DNA of 37,309 bases from Clostridium sp. MCC353 (GCF_018785315.1 NZ_WQPN01000090.1:1-37309), one strand, 5' to 3'. Positions 15,299-23,951 are shown, counted from the stretch's first letter. Program-made: numbers and translations. The notes: a model not told the origin generated them from the letters alone.

Positions 15299-16693
15299 AT
15301 GAAGAAAGAAGGCGGTCAAAACCAGGCGCCTGGCGGCGAGGCCAGGGGGAGTTTTTCCGGTAAACTGGGATATATCATGGCGGTTGCCGGGTCAGCGGTG
15401 GGGCTGGGCAACATCTGGAGGTTTCCCTATCTGGCGGCAAAATACGGAGGAGGGATATTCCTCTTGGTATATCTGATTCTGGTGGTAACATTCGGTTATG
15501 CCCTGATTGTTTCGGAAACGGCCCTGGGCCGTATGACTGGGAAAAGCCCGGTGGGCGCATTTACAACCTTTGGAAAGGGGAAAATGTTCCGGTTCGGCGG
15601 CTGGATCAATGCGGTGATCCCCATGGTGATTGTGCCGTATTACTGTGTGATCGGCGGCTGGGTGGCTAAATACCTGTTTGAATATATGAGGGGCGGCTCA
15701 GTTTATCTGGCGGCCGACGGATATTTTGATTCGTTTATCACCAATTCGGCAAGCGTGGAATTGTGGTTTGTTGTATTTGGCATTGCCGTATTTTTAGTGA
15801 TCGTGGCAGGAGTGGAGCAGGGGGTTGAAAAAGTATCCAAGACGATGATGCCCCTTTTGGTGATCCTGGCCTTTTTTGTGGCCGGATATTCCGTTACCCG
15901 TCCGGGAGCCATGGAAGGGGTTAAGTATTTTTTAATTCCAAACTTTAAGAATTTTTCTTTTATGACAGTAGTTGCTGCCATGGGGCAGATGTTTTATTCC
16001 CTGTCCATTGCCATGGGCGTGCTCTATACTTATGGTTCTTATATTAAAAAGGATGTGGACATTGAAAAGTCCACAAAACAGATTGAGATTTTCGATACGA
16101 TGATCGCTCTTTTGGCGGGGCTTATGATCATTCCCGCGGTATTTGCGTTTTCCGGCGGGGATTCGGCAACTCTGAAGGCGGGACCGTCTTTGATGTTCAT
16201 CACCATTCCTAAGGTATTTGCCAGCATGGGCATGGGGAATCTGATCGGTTTGGTATTTTTCCTGATGGTTTTATTTGCGGCCCTGACCAGCGCCATTTCC
16301 CTGATGGAAACCAGCGTTTCCACCATTGTGGATCAGACCGGATGGAACCGGAAAACCTGCAGCCTGATCATGGCGGCTGTGATGTTTTTGATCGGTACGG
16401 CCTGTGCGTTTGGTTTTGGTATCTGGAGTTTCATCCAGCCGCTTAAAATGAGCATACTGGATTTTCTGGACTTTTTGAGCAATTCCGTGATGATGCCTGT
16501 TGCGGCGTTCTGTACCTGCATATTGATTGTGAGAGTGGTTGGGTTTAAAGCGATTTCGAAGGAAGTCAAGATTTCTTCAGAGTTTAAGAGAGAGAGAATC
16601 TATGGTTATCTTGTAAAATATGTGGCTCCTTTGTGTATTTTGCTGATTCTGATCAGTTCCATTGCCAATGCGTTCGGATGGATTCATTTATAG
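15299..16693 (+). CDS. Sodium-dependent transporter, NSS/SNF family
   Basis: A 464-residue inner-membrane symporter of the LeuT fold. The N-terminal signature GYIMAVAGSAVGLGNIWRFP plus YLAAKYGGG corresponds to the unwound TM1 that binds Na+ and substrate. About 11-12 membrane segments follow, and the unwound-TM6 region appears as FYSLSIAMGVLYTYGSY. Bacterial members import amino acids (Leu, Trp, Tyr); which one cannot be told. The start at 15299 has AAGGTGGAG upstream; an upstream ATG at 15260 overlaps the intergenic hairpin and is less likely. Confidence 0.92.
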   Translation: MKKEGGQNQAPGGEARGSFSGKLGYIMAVAGSAVGLGNIWRFPYLAAKYGGGIFLLVYLILVVTFGYALIVSETALGRMTGKSPVGAFTTFGKGKMFRFGGWINAVIPMVIVPYYCVIGGWVAKYLFEYMRGGSVYLAADGYFDSFITNSASVELWFVVFGIAVFLVIVAGVEQGVEKVSKTMMPLLVILAFFVAGYSVTRPGAMEGVKYFLIPNFKNFSFMTVVAAMGQMFYSLSIAMGVLYTYGSYIKKDVDIEKSTKQIEIFDTMIALLAGLMIIPAVFAFSGGDSATLKAGPSLMFITIPKVFASMGMGNLIGLVFFLMVLFAALTSAISLMETSVSTIVDQTGWNRKTCSLIMAAVMFLIGTACAFGFGIWSFIQPLKMSILDFLDFLSNSVMMPVAAFCTCILIVRVVGFKAISKEVKISSEFKRERIYGYLVKYVAPLCILLILISSIANAFGWIHL

Positions 16694-16790
16694 GATGTAA
16701 TAAAAGAAATACAGCCCTCCTTGTTTTTTCGGATTGTTGTGATAAACTAATCGTAACAAAACCATAAAAGCGGAAATGGGGTGAACCTGT

Positions 16791-17132
16791 ATGGGTGAAA
16801 ATGAGATTTGGGCGGCTGTCTGCGTTAGTTTGGCGGCTGTCTTCTGTCTGCTGGGGATCGTGTTTGCCCTCAGCGGAGAAAAAGGGGCTATGCTGGTCAG
16901 TGGTTTTAATACCCTTTCCAAAGAGGAGAGGGAAAAGTATGACCGGAAGCAAATCAGCCTTGACATGAGAAATTCCCTCTTTTTATGGAGCGGGATTTTA
17001 GGGGCGGGAGCGGTATGTTCCATAATATTCCATTGGGGAATGGCTGCGGCTGCCCTTTTGATCTGGCTTGTATTGTTTTTCAGGGATGTACATCTTGATG
17101 CCCATAAAGCGTTTGAAAAGTACAAGAAGTGA
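16791..17132 (+). CDS. DUF3784 family small membrane protein
   Basis: A 113-residue protein with three hydrophobic segments (about 8-28, 62-80 and 82-98). Between the first two lies GEKGAMLVSGFNTLSKEEREKYD, the conserved loop of the DUF3784 family of Firmicutes membrane proteins, function unknown. A GGGGTG-type ribosome site precedes the start. It is followed 58 bp later by the GH25 gene on the same strand. Confidence 0.78.
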   Translation: MGENEIWAAVCVSLAAVFCLLGIVFALSGEKGAMLVSGFNTLSKEEREKYDRKQISLDMRNSLFLWSGILGAGAVCSIIFHWGMAAAALLIWLVLFFRDVHLDAHKAFEKYKK

Positions 17133-17190
17133 GCGAAACGATGCTGATCAGAGTGTCTGTAAGGGAAATGCAGGATAAAAGGTGAGTTGA

Positions 17191-17940
17191 ATGAAATTGA
17201 TGCGAAAAAAGATCTGGATCATCAGCATGGCCGCTGGGGCCGTGCTGATTCTGCTGGCCGTTTTGGGAATTGGGATTCTTACAAAAAAGATAAAACCCAA
17301 TCTCTGGCTGTCCGGAGCTTACCAAGTACGGGGAGTGGATGTATCTCATTATCAGGGTGAAATTGACTGGAATGCGCTGAGCGGACAGGGAATCCAATTT
17401 GCCTTTATCAAAGCTTCGGAAGGAAGCGGCCATGTGGATGAGAATTTTGCTGGGAATTGGGAAAATGTGAAGGAGACGGGGATATACTCAGGGGCGTATC
17501 ATTTTTTCAGCTTTGACAGCCCCGGCGATTCCCAGGCGGATCTTTTCATCAGTACGGTTCCTAAGGAAGAGGGAAGGCTGGCGCCGGCGGCGGACGTTGA
17601 GTTTTACGGAGATAAAAAGGTGAACCGGCCTGATCCGCAGCAGGTCCGGCAGCAGCTTGATATTTTCTTAAAACGGCTGGAAGACCACTATGGAGTTAAG
17701 CCGGTCATTTATACCACCATGACCGTATATGATTCTTATATTAAGGGTTATTATGAAGAATATCCCCTATGGATCCGCAACGTCTATTATTCTCCCGATT
17801 TTGACATGAAAGGGGATTGGACGTTCTGGCAGTATTCGGATACGGAGAAGCTGGACGGATACCAGGGGCAGGAACCCTATATTGATCTGAACGTTTTTAA
17901 GGGATCGGTGGAAGACTTAGAGGTTTTTTTGCAGGAATAG
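17191..17940 (+). CDS. GH25 lysozyme (N,O-diacetylmuramidase), membrane-anchored
   Basis: A 249-residue protein with a short basic N-terminus, one hydrophobic anchor (about 8-30) and a GH25 domain from residue 45 to the end. GH25 marks include RGVDVSHYQGEIDW (D50), AFIKASEG, GAYHFFSF and the catalytic DVEF (D135, E137), ending with WTFWQYS and DLNVF. It hydrolyses peptidoglycan glycan strands between MurNAc and GlcNAc. With no choline or SLH repeats and a non-cleaved-looking anchor, it is more likely a housekeeping cell-wall remodelling enzyme than a phage lysin. Confidence 0.92.
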   Translation: MKLMRKKIWIISMAAGAVLILLAVLGIGILTKKIKPNLWLSGAYQVRGVDVSHYQGEIDWNALSGQGIQFAFIKASEGSGHVDENFAGNWENVKETGIYSGAYHFFSFDSPGDSQADLFISTVPKEEGRLAPAADVEFYGDKKVNRPDPQQVRQQLDIFLKRLEDHYGVKPVIYTTMTVYDSYIKGYYEEYPLWIRNVYYSPDFDMKGDWTFWQYSDTEKLDGYQGQEPYIDLNVFKGSVEDLEVFLQE

Positions 17941-18012
17941 GCGGTTAGCTGCATTCTGAGCTTTTGGCTTGAGAGGGGAAAAATCCAGATGTTTTAGTGA
18001 GTTTGTCCATTC

Positions 18013-18056
18013 AAAATAATCTTCTTCATCGCACCTATTATGAAGAAGATTATTTT
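18013..18056. terminator. Bidirectional terminator between the lysozyme and immunity clusters
   Basis: A 17-bp perfect inverted repeat, arms 18013-18029 and 18040-18056 (core AATAATCTTCTTCAT), with A and T runs at its outer ends. It lies between convergent genes and its right arm contains the stop codon of the minus-strand gene ending at 18050. Confidence 0.75.
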
Positions 18057-18319
18057 CTTGTCCATTGTATTTTTATAGATTCCCATGTCATCCTGCCATC
18101 TATATATTCATCATCAATTACATGATTACAATACTCGGAAAGATAAATACAATCTAGTCTTTTTCCGTGAGTATCGTATAAGCTGTAAGGATAAAGAAAT
18201 AACTTGTCACATGAAGCATCATCCATTTTGATACATTCCTCAGCAAGATAACCTTCTTCCATTAACAATTTTTCTCCTGCACTCCAAGAAAGACCTTGAA
18301 GAATATCCAATATAATCAT
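18050..18319 (-). CDS. Small hypothetical protein, immunity-like
   Basis: An 89-residue acidic protein not assigned to a named family. It starts MIILDILQGLSW, has a central LFLYPYSLYDTHGKRLDCI segment and ends WESIKIQWTRK. The start at 18319 has AAGGAG 6 nt upstream; a longer ORF start at 18343 lacks a ribosome site. It is the last gene of a five-gene minus-strand cluster of small acidic proteins, and its size, acidity and AT-rich DNA fit polymorphic-toxin immunity proteins. Function is inferred from context only. Confidence 0.6.
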   Translation of the reverse strand: MIILDILQGLSWSAGEKLLMEEGYLAEECIKMDDASCDKLFLYPYSLYDTHGKRLDCIYLSEYCNHVIDDEYIDGRMTWESIKIQWTRK

Positions 18320-18379
18320 TATTTCTCCTTGGCAAATTCTCAATTTTCAGTTTGATAAACTGGAAATTGAGGAATGCTT

Positions 18380-18673
18380 TTATTCTGCTTCTTCCCACTT
18401 TAAATTAGGATACAACTCTCCAGTTTCGGCAAAATGCAGGACACATTCTGCTGCCAAGTCTAAATTATCTAACGCATTTCGCTTTAGAACTGGCGTTTGC
18501 CTTCCAATATTTACAGGTGCATCCTCTTGGGAGTCCTCCTCACCGTATTCATCCAAAGCCAAAAACGCATCTGCAATCTGATTGTTGCGAATATTGAAAA
18601 TCAGTTTACTTACTGCTTCTTGAGTGACCGGCTGCTCATCATCATTAAGAAAATGGATGGCAAGGTTATCCAT
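18380..18673 (-). CDS. Small acidic hypothetical protein, immunity-like
   Basis: A 97-residue, very acidic protein without recognised domain. The first half looks helical (TQEAVSKLIFNIRNNQIADAF), the middle is an acidic linker (DEYGEEDSQED), and the end has LDLAAECVLHFAETGELYPNL. AAGGAGG 8 nt upstream fixes the start. Its AT-rich composition matches the genes on either side rather than the surrounding metabolic operons. Confidence 0.6.
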   Translation of the reverse strand: MDNLAIHFLNDDEQPVTQEAVSKLIFNIRNNQIADAFLALDEYGEEDSQEDAPVNIGRQTPVLKRNALDNLDLAAECVLHFAETGELYPNLKWEEAE

Positions 18674-18769
18674 ACTTATTGCCTCCTTAAAAAATTTTGA
18701 TTTTTGTTACCCAAAAGCCGTCAGGAAAAATAAAAGGTAGAATACCTTAGCAAATTGGAATTGTTAAAA

Positions 18770-19093
18770 TTACTTTTTATATTTTTTCTCAATCACCAAC
18801 GAATAAACTGCCATAAAAACAATGGTTTCCACTACAATTCCTGCAACGGAGATAACTATCCATTTGGAATGTCCTGTAAGCAAAGGAAGTCCGAGCAGAA
18901 TAAATACAATGCCATGTGCAACATAGAGCTTAGACATTGCATGATTATACTTTCTTATATCCGTCACCTCAAACATTCTCTTATGTCCCCAAAATCTGAT
19001 TGCTTTTTTTGAAAACCATATGTATACGGCTAAACATAAATAAATAACGGCCCAAATGCATATTATGACAAAAAAGAACATATTATTTTTCAC
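18770..19093 (-). CDS. Small three-helix membrane protein
   Basis: A 107-residue protein with three hydrophobic segments (about 5-26, 58-73 and 79-98). A basic loop KKAIRFWGHKRMFEVTDIRKYNHAMSKL lies between the first and second; the FWGHK...V-D--KYN pattern recurs in small Firmicutes membrane proteins of unknown function. GGAGG 7 nt upstream supports a GTG start at 19093. It sits inside the immunity-like cluster, so it could be an immunity protein to a membrane-active toxin, or an unrelated passenger. Confidence 0.6.
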   Translation of the reverse strand: MKNNMFFFVIICIWAVIYLCLAVYIWFSKKAIRFWGHKRMFEVTDIRKYNHAMSKLYVAHGIVFILLGLPLLTGHSKWIVISVAGIVVETIVFMAVYSLVIEKKYKK

Positions 19094-19131
19094 TCAGATA
19101 CCTCCAATTTATTCCTAAATTCATATAACCC

Positions 19132-20193
19132 TTATCTTCTGAATATATGAATTGCCGGAAGTTCGTCCGTCAGGAGTTTCAAGGTCTCTTCCGTCCCTTG
19201 TTCTACCAGCCGCTGGTACTGATCCTCCCGCAAAGGCACCGCCCATAGCAGATTTACCGGTTCCTCCATAAAGTTCTTATAAACCGGGGCGGATATCTCC
19301 GGGATCAGGCGGGAGTTTAGCAGCCACACGGCCGAATACCCTTCCAGCGCTTTGCATGGAACGGTGTGCCCATGACCCAGCCAAGTGATTTCCCGCCAGG
19401 GATATGACGCCAGAGAGGACAGAAAAGAGTACATCCGCATCTGTTCCTCCGCCCCGCAGCCAGATGAGGCGAAGCCCAGCTCGATCCTTCGGAACTTTTC
19501 GGTTTCCTTCTGGTAATACTGTTCAATTTTGGGCAGGGGCACCATGCTGACGCCTGCCGTGATCCCGTAGCAGATCCCGTCCTTTTCTCCGGTCACCAAG
19601 GCTCTGGGTGGAAACTTCTTCCCGTCGATGCCATAATACTTCTGATGCGGACCGAAGAATTCCTCCAGAATTTCCAAATGCATTTCCTGCACCTGACCCC
19701 AGTAGTCCTTCTCAAAAAAGTCCCAGAATTTTATGCTTTTAGCTACCCGCGCCTCCAACGTCTCAAGAGTCTGTTTCAGCCCCCAGGCAAATGGGCCGGT
19801 GCCCTTGGCATAAATGGAATAGCCGCAAAAATCATTGTATCCTGCCCAGCCGGGGATTAGGCATATGAGCCTCCCGTCTGACAAAAGGGCTGCGCCGTCC
19901 CCCTCCTCCAGCCATACAATTTCCAGAGAATCCTTGTTCAGATGAATACCCGACGGATCATGGGCAACATATTCGGATGGCATAGAAGGAGCCCTGCCGT
20001 CCTCCATGGCCTTCCTGTCAATTTCATCCCCAGCCGGAGCTGTGTTGCAGATCCAGCACTCCCTCATGTAGGCGCGTTCGGAATTGGGGTAAAACCAGAG
20101 ATAAAAATAACAATTTTGGTCTGTTTCTTCTACAAATGCCTGGATATCACATACGGGAGACCAGGTTTCCAGTAAAATATTAGATTCGCTCAT
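19132..20193 (-). CDS. Suppressor of fused (SUFU)-like domain protein, probable immunity protein
   Basis: A 353-residue cytoplasmic protein. The C-terminal half carries a SUFU-like pattern: YGITAGVSMVPLP, an RRIELGFAS strand, SFLSSLASYPW, and WLGHGHTVPC, followed by a Leu-rich region near AVPLREDQYQRLVEQG. Bacterial SUFU domains are a common immunity superfamily in polymorphic toxin systems. The N-terminal ~170 residues were not recognised. The start at 20193 has GGAGGAAAG directly upstream; the longer frame starts inside that ribosome site. Its DNA is more GC-rich than its neighbours, suggesting a mosaic origin. Confidence 0.65.
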   Translation of the reverse strand: MSESNILLETWSPVCDIQAFVEETDQNCYFYLWFYPNSERAYMRECWICNTAPAGDEIDRKAMEDGRAPSMPSEYVAHDPSGIHLNKDSLEIVWLEEGDGAALLSDGRLICLIPGWAGYNDFCGYSIYAKGTGPFAWGLKQTLETLEARVAKSIKFWDFFEKDYWGQVQEMHLEILEEFFGPHQKYYGIDGKKFPPRALVTGEKDGICYGITAGVSMVPLPKIEQYYQKETEKFRRIELGFASSGCGAEEQMRMYSFLSSLASYPWREITWLGHGHTVPCKALEGYSAVWLLNSRLIPEISAPVYKNFMEEPVNLLWAVPLREDQYQRLVEQGTEETLKLLTDELPAIHIFRR

Positions 20194-20307
20194 TCTTTCC
20201 TCCATTCATGTTTTTTCCATCCATGTTTCATTGTTTCGTCAGCGAGTTCCTCATCCATTTTATTTTGTTCTATTCCGGTTTGCTCACCCCAACAAAATAA
20301 AATACGA

Positions 20308-20658
20308 TTATATGGTCAGGAAAATACTTTCTCCAAAATTGATAGCTGCACCAAAATCTTCTAATGTTATGAAGGTTAAACTAGCACTATAAACTTCGAT
20401 ATTCTCAAACCAATCCTCTGGCAAACGCTCACCCAGTTTTGAACTAAAATAATCAGATACCTTATCTTTACATAACGTCAACCATTCCAAGTAATTTGTC
20501 AATATAGGGGCAACTTCTATCCGGTCTAACTTTTTACAAATATTAATATCACACTCAGACTTTTCAAGTTCAAAATCAAATATTTTAACTGAAGCAGTTG
20601 GGTGATAGTAAATAAACCTGCCATCTTCATCAAATTTTTCCAGTAATAATTCTTTCAT
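20308..20658 (-). CDS. Small hypothetical protein, immunity-like
   Basis: A 116-residue acidic protein, family not recognised with confidence. It begins MKELLLEKFDEDGRFIYY and has a strand-rich middle (VKIFDFELEKSECDI), a YLEWLTLCKDKVSDYF helix, and ends VYSASLTFITLEDFGAAINF. The arrangement is like several DUF2004/Imm-type families. GAGG lies upstream of the start. It is the first gene of the minus-strand cluster ending at 18050. Confidence 0.58.
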   Translation of the reverse strand: MKELLLEKFDEDGRFIYYHPTASVKIFDFELEKSECDINICKKLDRIEVAPILTNYLEWLTLCKDKVSDYFSSKLGERLPEDWFENIEVYSASLTFITLEDFGAAINFGESIFLTI

Positions 20659-20718
20659 TATTTGCCTCGTTTAATTCCGAGTTGTATCAAAGTCCACAAT
20701 ACATCATTCGTTTTTTTT

Positions 20719-20747
20719 ATTCTACCATAATTCCTGGAATGTGGAAA
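20719..20747 (-). promoter_or_regulatory. Possible promoter of the immunity-like cluster
   Basis: On the minus strand TTTCCA (20742-20747), 17-bp spacer, TAGAAT (20719-20724), about 60 bp upstream of the first gene. The -35 is weak. Confidence 0.4.
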
Positions 20748-21054
20748 TAGTGTGTTTTCCGATCGGATTTCCAGGAGCGGCAGTGCGGAGGAACGGGCCG
20801 GATTTTTCCAGCGGATTTATGCTTCTCTATTGGAACCGCTTAAATACGGCGCCTTATTTATTTACTAAAACGCATATTGCAGAAGGAAAAATGATGGGTG
20901 AAAAAATATGGACTTCCAAAGAAAAATAGGTCTTAATTGTTTTTGATCTTCAATTTGTATGAAATAGACAAAATCAGACTTGTATAATTGGTAATAATTT
21001 TGAGAAAAAGTTGTTGCATTTGAAAATCGGACGTAGTAATATGTAATTATCAAC

Positions 21055-21066
21055 TTAACATATTAA
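21055..21066. promoter_or_regulatory. GntR operator candidate 1
   Basis: TTAACATATTAA, repeated exactly at 21170-21181, 115 bp downstream. A related CTATTAACTAGTT follows at 21068-21080. The two exact copies flank a 100-bp leader and are probably bound by the GntR regulator encoded at 21204. Within 20659-21203 nothing else was identified except an orphan ribosome site AAAAGGAGGT at 21093-21102. Confidence 0.5.
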
Positions 21067-21148
21067 CCTATTAACTAGTTATTATAGAAATGAAAAGGAG
21101 GTAGGAATAAAAAAGAAACTGCCTGCCGGTTGAAGTTTGGTTCCTGAT

Positions 21149-21181
21149 TTGATACTATTACTTTATCTATTAACATATTAA
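21149..21181 (+). promoter_or_regulatory. Promoter of the GntR/PTS operon with operator 2
   Basis: TTGATA (21149-21154), 16-bp spacer, TAACAT (21171-21176). The -10 lies within the second TTAACATATTAA copy (21170-21181), so binding there would block RNA polymerase. This is the arrangement expected for an autoregulated GntR repressor. Confidence 0.5.
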
Positions 21182-21203
21182 GTACATAAAGGAGAGAACG
21201 GGT

Positions 21204-21908
21204 ATGGCAATTCCAAAATATCAGCAGATAAAACAGACATTATTATATGAGATTAAGAACGGTAAATTTTTGCCGGGAGACAAGTTTTACAGTGAAGCGG
21301 ATTTAAAGAGCAAGTTTAATGTCAGCAGCATTACGGCAGTGAAGGCGCTGCAGTGTCTGACCAACGAAGGATATCTGGTCAGATATCAGGGAAAGGGCAC
21401 TTACGTATCGAAGGCGAAACGGGGAAAGATCGTGAAGTTTTCCGACCGTGAAAAGTATCAGAACGGACAGGAGAAGACGGAAATCATATCCATTCAGATG
21501 ATTACGGATGGTAAGATCGCCTCGGAACTGAACATTTCTTCAAACGAACCATTTTATCATATCAAGAGGGTGCGGTTTGTGGATGATCAGCCGATTTTGG
21601 TGCAGAACAGTTACATTATCCGGGAATTTATCCGGCCGGAGGATGTGGAACATCCGGAACGCTTTACTTCCATCTACACAAAGATACGCCAGGATTACGG
21701 GATTGACCTGTTCCAGGCGGATTCCAAGGAGATCACGGAAATCGTGTATCCGACGCCGGAGGAAGAGCGGAAGCTTTTAGGGCTTTTGGGGGATGCGCCG
21801 TCTGCATTTACAAAGAGATACACTTATCTTTTTGACGGAAGAACGATTGAGTATATTGAGATGTATAAACGCTGGGATTATTTCAGCATTGAAATTGAGC
21901 CGATTTAA
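21204..21908 (+). CDS. GntR-family regulator with UTRA ligand domain
   Basis: A 234-residue regulator. The winged HTH is at residues 3-70 (PKYQQIKQTLLYEIKNGKFL, PGDKFYSEADLKSKFNVS, VRYQGKGTYV). The UTRA sensor follows from about 85, with the usual PFYHIKRVRFVDDQPILVQNSY pattern and a C-terminal FTKRYTYLFDGRTIEY. HutC-type members sense sugar phosphates such as GlcNAc-6-P or other PTS products. It is the first gene of the PTS/GH88/GH35 cluster and probably represses it. Confidence 0.92.
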   Translation: MAIPKYQQIKQTLLYEIKNGKFLPGDKFYSEADLKSKFNVSSITAVKALQCLTNEGYLVRYQGKGTYVSKAKRGKIVKFSDREKYQNGQEKTEIISIQMITDGKIASELNISSNEPFYHIKRVRFVDDQPILVQNSYIIREFIRPEDVEHPERFTSIYTKIRQDYGIDLFQADSKEITEIVYPTPEEERKLLGLLGDAPSAFTKRYTYLFDGRTIEYIEMYKRWDYFSIEIEPI

Positions 21909-21935
21909 CAGGCAGAATGGAAAACGGAGGAAAGT

Positions 21936-22361
21936 ATGGAAATCTTGATTGTTTCCCATCGTGGAATCGCAAGCGGAATTAAGAGTACGGTGGATATGGT
22001 TCTTGGCAACAGCAGCCATATAAAGACGATTGAACTGACAGAAGAAGGCGTGGACATCTATGTGAAGGAACTGGAAAGCTATCTGACCGCATGGCTGACA
22101 GAAGGAAAACAGGGAATAATATTTGCAGATATCAAAGGCGGAACCCCATTTAACCAGGCGGAGCTTCTTTTAAATAAACATCAGTTGAAGAACAGGGCAA
22201 AGGTGATCAGCGGCGTGAATCTGCCGATGATCGTGGACGCCAGCTTTCGGGAACTGGATGTGAACCGTTTCGAAGAACTGGAAGAATTGATTGGCAACGG
22301 CAGAGAAGGGATCAGCTGCAGCGAACTCAGCGTGCAGACCGATTCTTCAGACGATGAATAA
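21936..22361 (+). CDS. PTS mannose-family IIA component
   Basis: A 141-residue cytoplasmic phosphocarrier. The phosphorylated histidine is H8 in LIVSHRGIASG, and the second active-site patch FADIKGGTPFNQA lies near residue 62. It passes phosphate from HPr to IIB. The C-terminus ends in an acidic tail. GGAGG lies upstream of the start. Gene order IIA-IIC-IID-IIB with GntR upstream resembles mannose-family systems for host-glycan sugars. Confidence 0.92.
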   Translation: MEILIVSHRGIASGIKSTVDMVLGNSSHIKTIELTEEGVDIYVKELESYLTAWLTEGKQGIIFADIKGGTPFNQAELLLNKHQLKNRAKVISGVNLPMIVDASFRELDVNRFEELEELIGNGREGISCSELSVQTDSSDDE

Positions 22362-22375
22362 GGAGTGTAGATGAG

Positions 22376-23161
22376 ATGGAATTTCAATGGTGGCAGATAT
22401 TATTATTGACTTTATATGCAGGTTTTGCATTTTATGACGGCAACAATACGACTTTTGGTTTCGTAAAACCATCCATGGCCGGTTTTATGGCAGGACTGAT
22501 TCTGGGAGACATTAAAACAGGATTATTTGTAGGAGGAACCTTAAACCTTCTGGTGCTGGGCGTCGGCAATTTCGGCGGCGCTTCCATTCCGGACTACATG
22601 ACAGGCGCGCTCTTAGGAACCGCTTTCGCAATCCAGAGCGGCGAACCGGAATTAGGCGTGACACTGGCAATTCCCATCGGGCTTTTGATGATCCAGCTGG
22701 ATATCCTGGCCCGGTTCAGCAACACGTTCTTCCAGCACAGGGCTGAAAAATACGTGTCGGAAGGAAAATTCGACAAGGCGGCTAATATGAACCTTTTGGG
22801 TCTGATCCCTCAGTCCCTGTCCAGAATGCTTCCGGTTTTCGTAGCTTTGATCTTCGGCTCCACCTTTGTCCAGCTTGTTGTGGACAACATTCCGATTTGG
22901 CTGATGAGCGGACTTAAAACAGCAGGTGGTATTCTTCCTGCCCTCGGTGTTGCAATCCTTCTCCGGTATCTGCCGGTGAGCAAAAATATTCCTTATCTGA
23001 TTATTGGTTTTGTGCTGGCAGCCTATCTGAAGGTTCCGGTGCTGGGCGTAGCTTTGATTGGCGTAGCCTTAGCGATTCTGGTGTTCCAGAATGATAAAGA
23101 GGATCAGCCGCAGGCAGCGGAAAGTTCGGTTATGAATGCAGGAGGTATGGGTGATGAGTAA
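22376..23161 (+). CDS. PTS mannose/sorbose-family IIC component
   Basis: A 261-residue membrane channel subunit with about seven or eight hydrophobic segments. It shows the family's early AFYDGNNTTFGFVKPSMAG and GLILGDIKTGLFVGGTLNLL segments. With IID it forms the sugar translocation path. AAGGAG about 10 nt upstream overlaps the IIA stop. The 3' end overlaps the preferred IID start by 8 bp. Confidence 0.93.
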   Translation: MEFQWWQILLLTLYAGFAFYDGNNTTFGFVKPSMAGFMAGLILGDIKTGLFVGGTLNLLVLGVGNFGGASIPDYMTGALLGTAFAIQSGEPELGVTLAIPIGLLMIQLDILARFSNTFFQHRAEKYVSEGKFDKAANMNLLGLIPQSLSRMLPVFVALIFGSTFVQLVVDNIPIWLMSGLKTAGGILPALGVAILLRYLPVSKNIPYLIIGFVLAAYLKVPVLGVALIGVALAILVFQNDKEDQPQAAESSVMNAGGMGDE

Positions 23162-23951
23162 GAATATAGATATGTCGGGAGTGAAAAAACAGACGTTCTG
23201 GAGATGGTATTTTATAGGCGGCGCAGGCTGGAACTATGAGAAAATGCAGGGCCTCGGATACTATTACAGCATGCTTCCGGCAGTTAAAAAATGCTATGAG
23301 AACGAAGAAGACAAGAAAACTGCTGCTATGACGGAACTTCAGTTTTTCAACACCAACAATACGATGGCTCCCATCATCATGGGTGTGGACAATGCGATAC
23401 AGGAAGAAAAAGGGATCGATGCTATTGATACGGTAGCATCTTTAAAAACCGGTATGATGGGGCCTCTGGCCGGAATCGGCGATACCCTGTTCCATGTAAT
23501 TCCATCCACGATTATCGGTTCCATCGCCTCCTATATGGCATTAGAAGGAAGCCCTGCGGCTTTAATCCTCTGGATTCTGTTCGGATTCCTGCGCCTTGGT
23601 TTTATGAGAAGCTTTTTCTCCATGGGATACAGGGAAGGCGCTAAGGTTGTGAGTGAACTTGGAAACCGTTTAAAGAAGATTACAAAAGCGGCCAATGTGC
23701 TGGGCATCATGGTAATCGGGGCATTGGTTCCATCAGTAGTCAACGCCAAATTTGCCTATGTGTTTAACATGGGAGAAGTTACGAAATCAGTTCAGGAACT
23801 GGCCGACCAGATCATGCCTGCACTGGCTCCTGCGCTGGTAGTATTTTTTACCTACTGGATGCTGGGAAGAAAGAAAATGAATTCTACCAGAGTCACATTT
23901 CTTTTGGTACTTGTTGGAATTTTAGCATATAATTTGAAAATATTTAGTTAA
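23154..23951 (+). CDS. PTS mannose-family IID component
   Basis: A 265-residue membrane protein. Family landmarks include FWRWYFIGGAGWNYEKMQGLG near the N-terminus, TELQFFNTNNTMAPIIMG, and SLKTGMMGPLAGIGDTLFH, followed by C-terminal membrane segments. The start at 23154 (MSKNID) has GGAGGT upstream and overlaps the IIC stop; an ORF start at 23136 is less likely. It partners IIC in substrate transport. Confidence 0.93.
   Translation: MSKNIDMSGVKKQTFWRWYFIGGAGWNYEKMQGLGYYYSMLPAVKKCYENEEDKKTAAMTELQFFNTNNTMAPIIMGVDNAIQEEKGIDAIDTVASLKTGMMGPLAGIGDTLFHVIPSTIIGSIASYMALEGSPAALILWILFGFLRLGFMRSFFSMGYREGAKVVSELGNRLKKITKAANVLGIMVIGALVPSVVNAKFAYVFNMGEVTKSVQELADQIMPALAPALVVFFTYWMLGRKKMNSTRVTFLLVLVGILAYNLKIFS

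Noticed and set aside
20741-20929. 62-residue plus-strand ORF in the gap before gntR
   Set aside because: No ribosome site, no recognisable domain and odd composition. It may be a fragment of a decayed gene, but nothing supports it.
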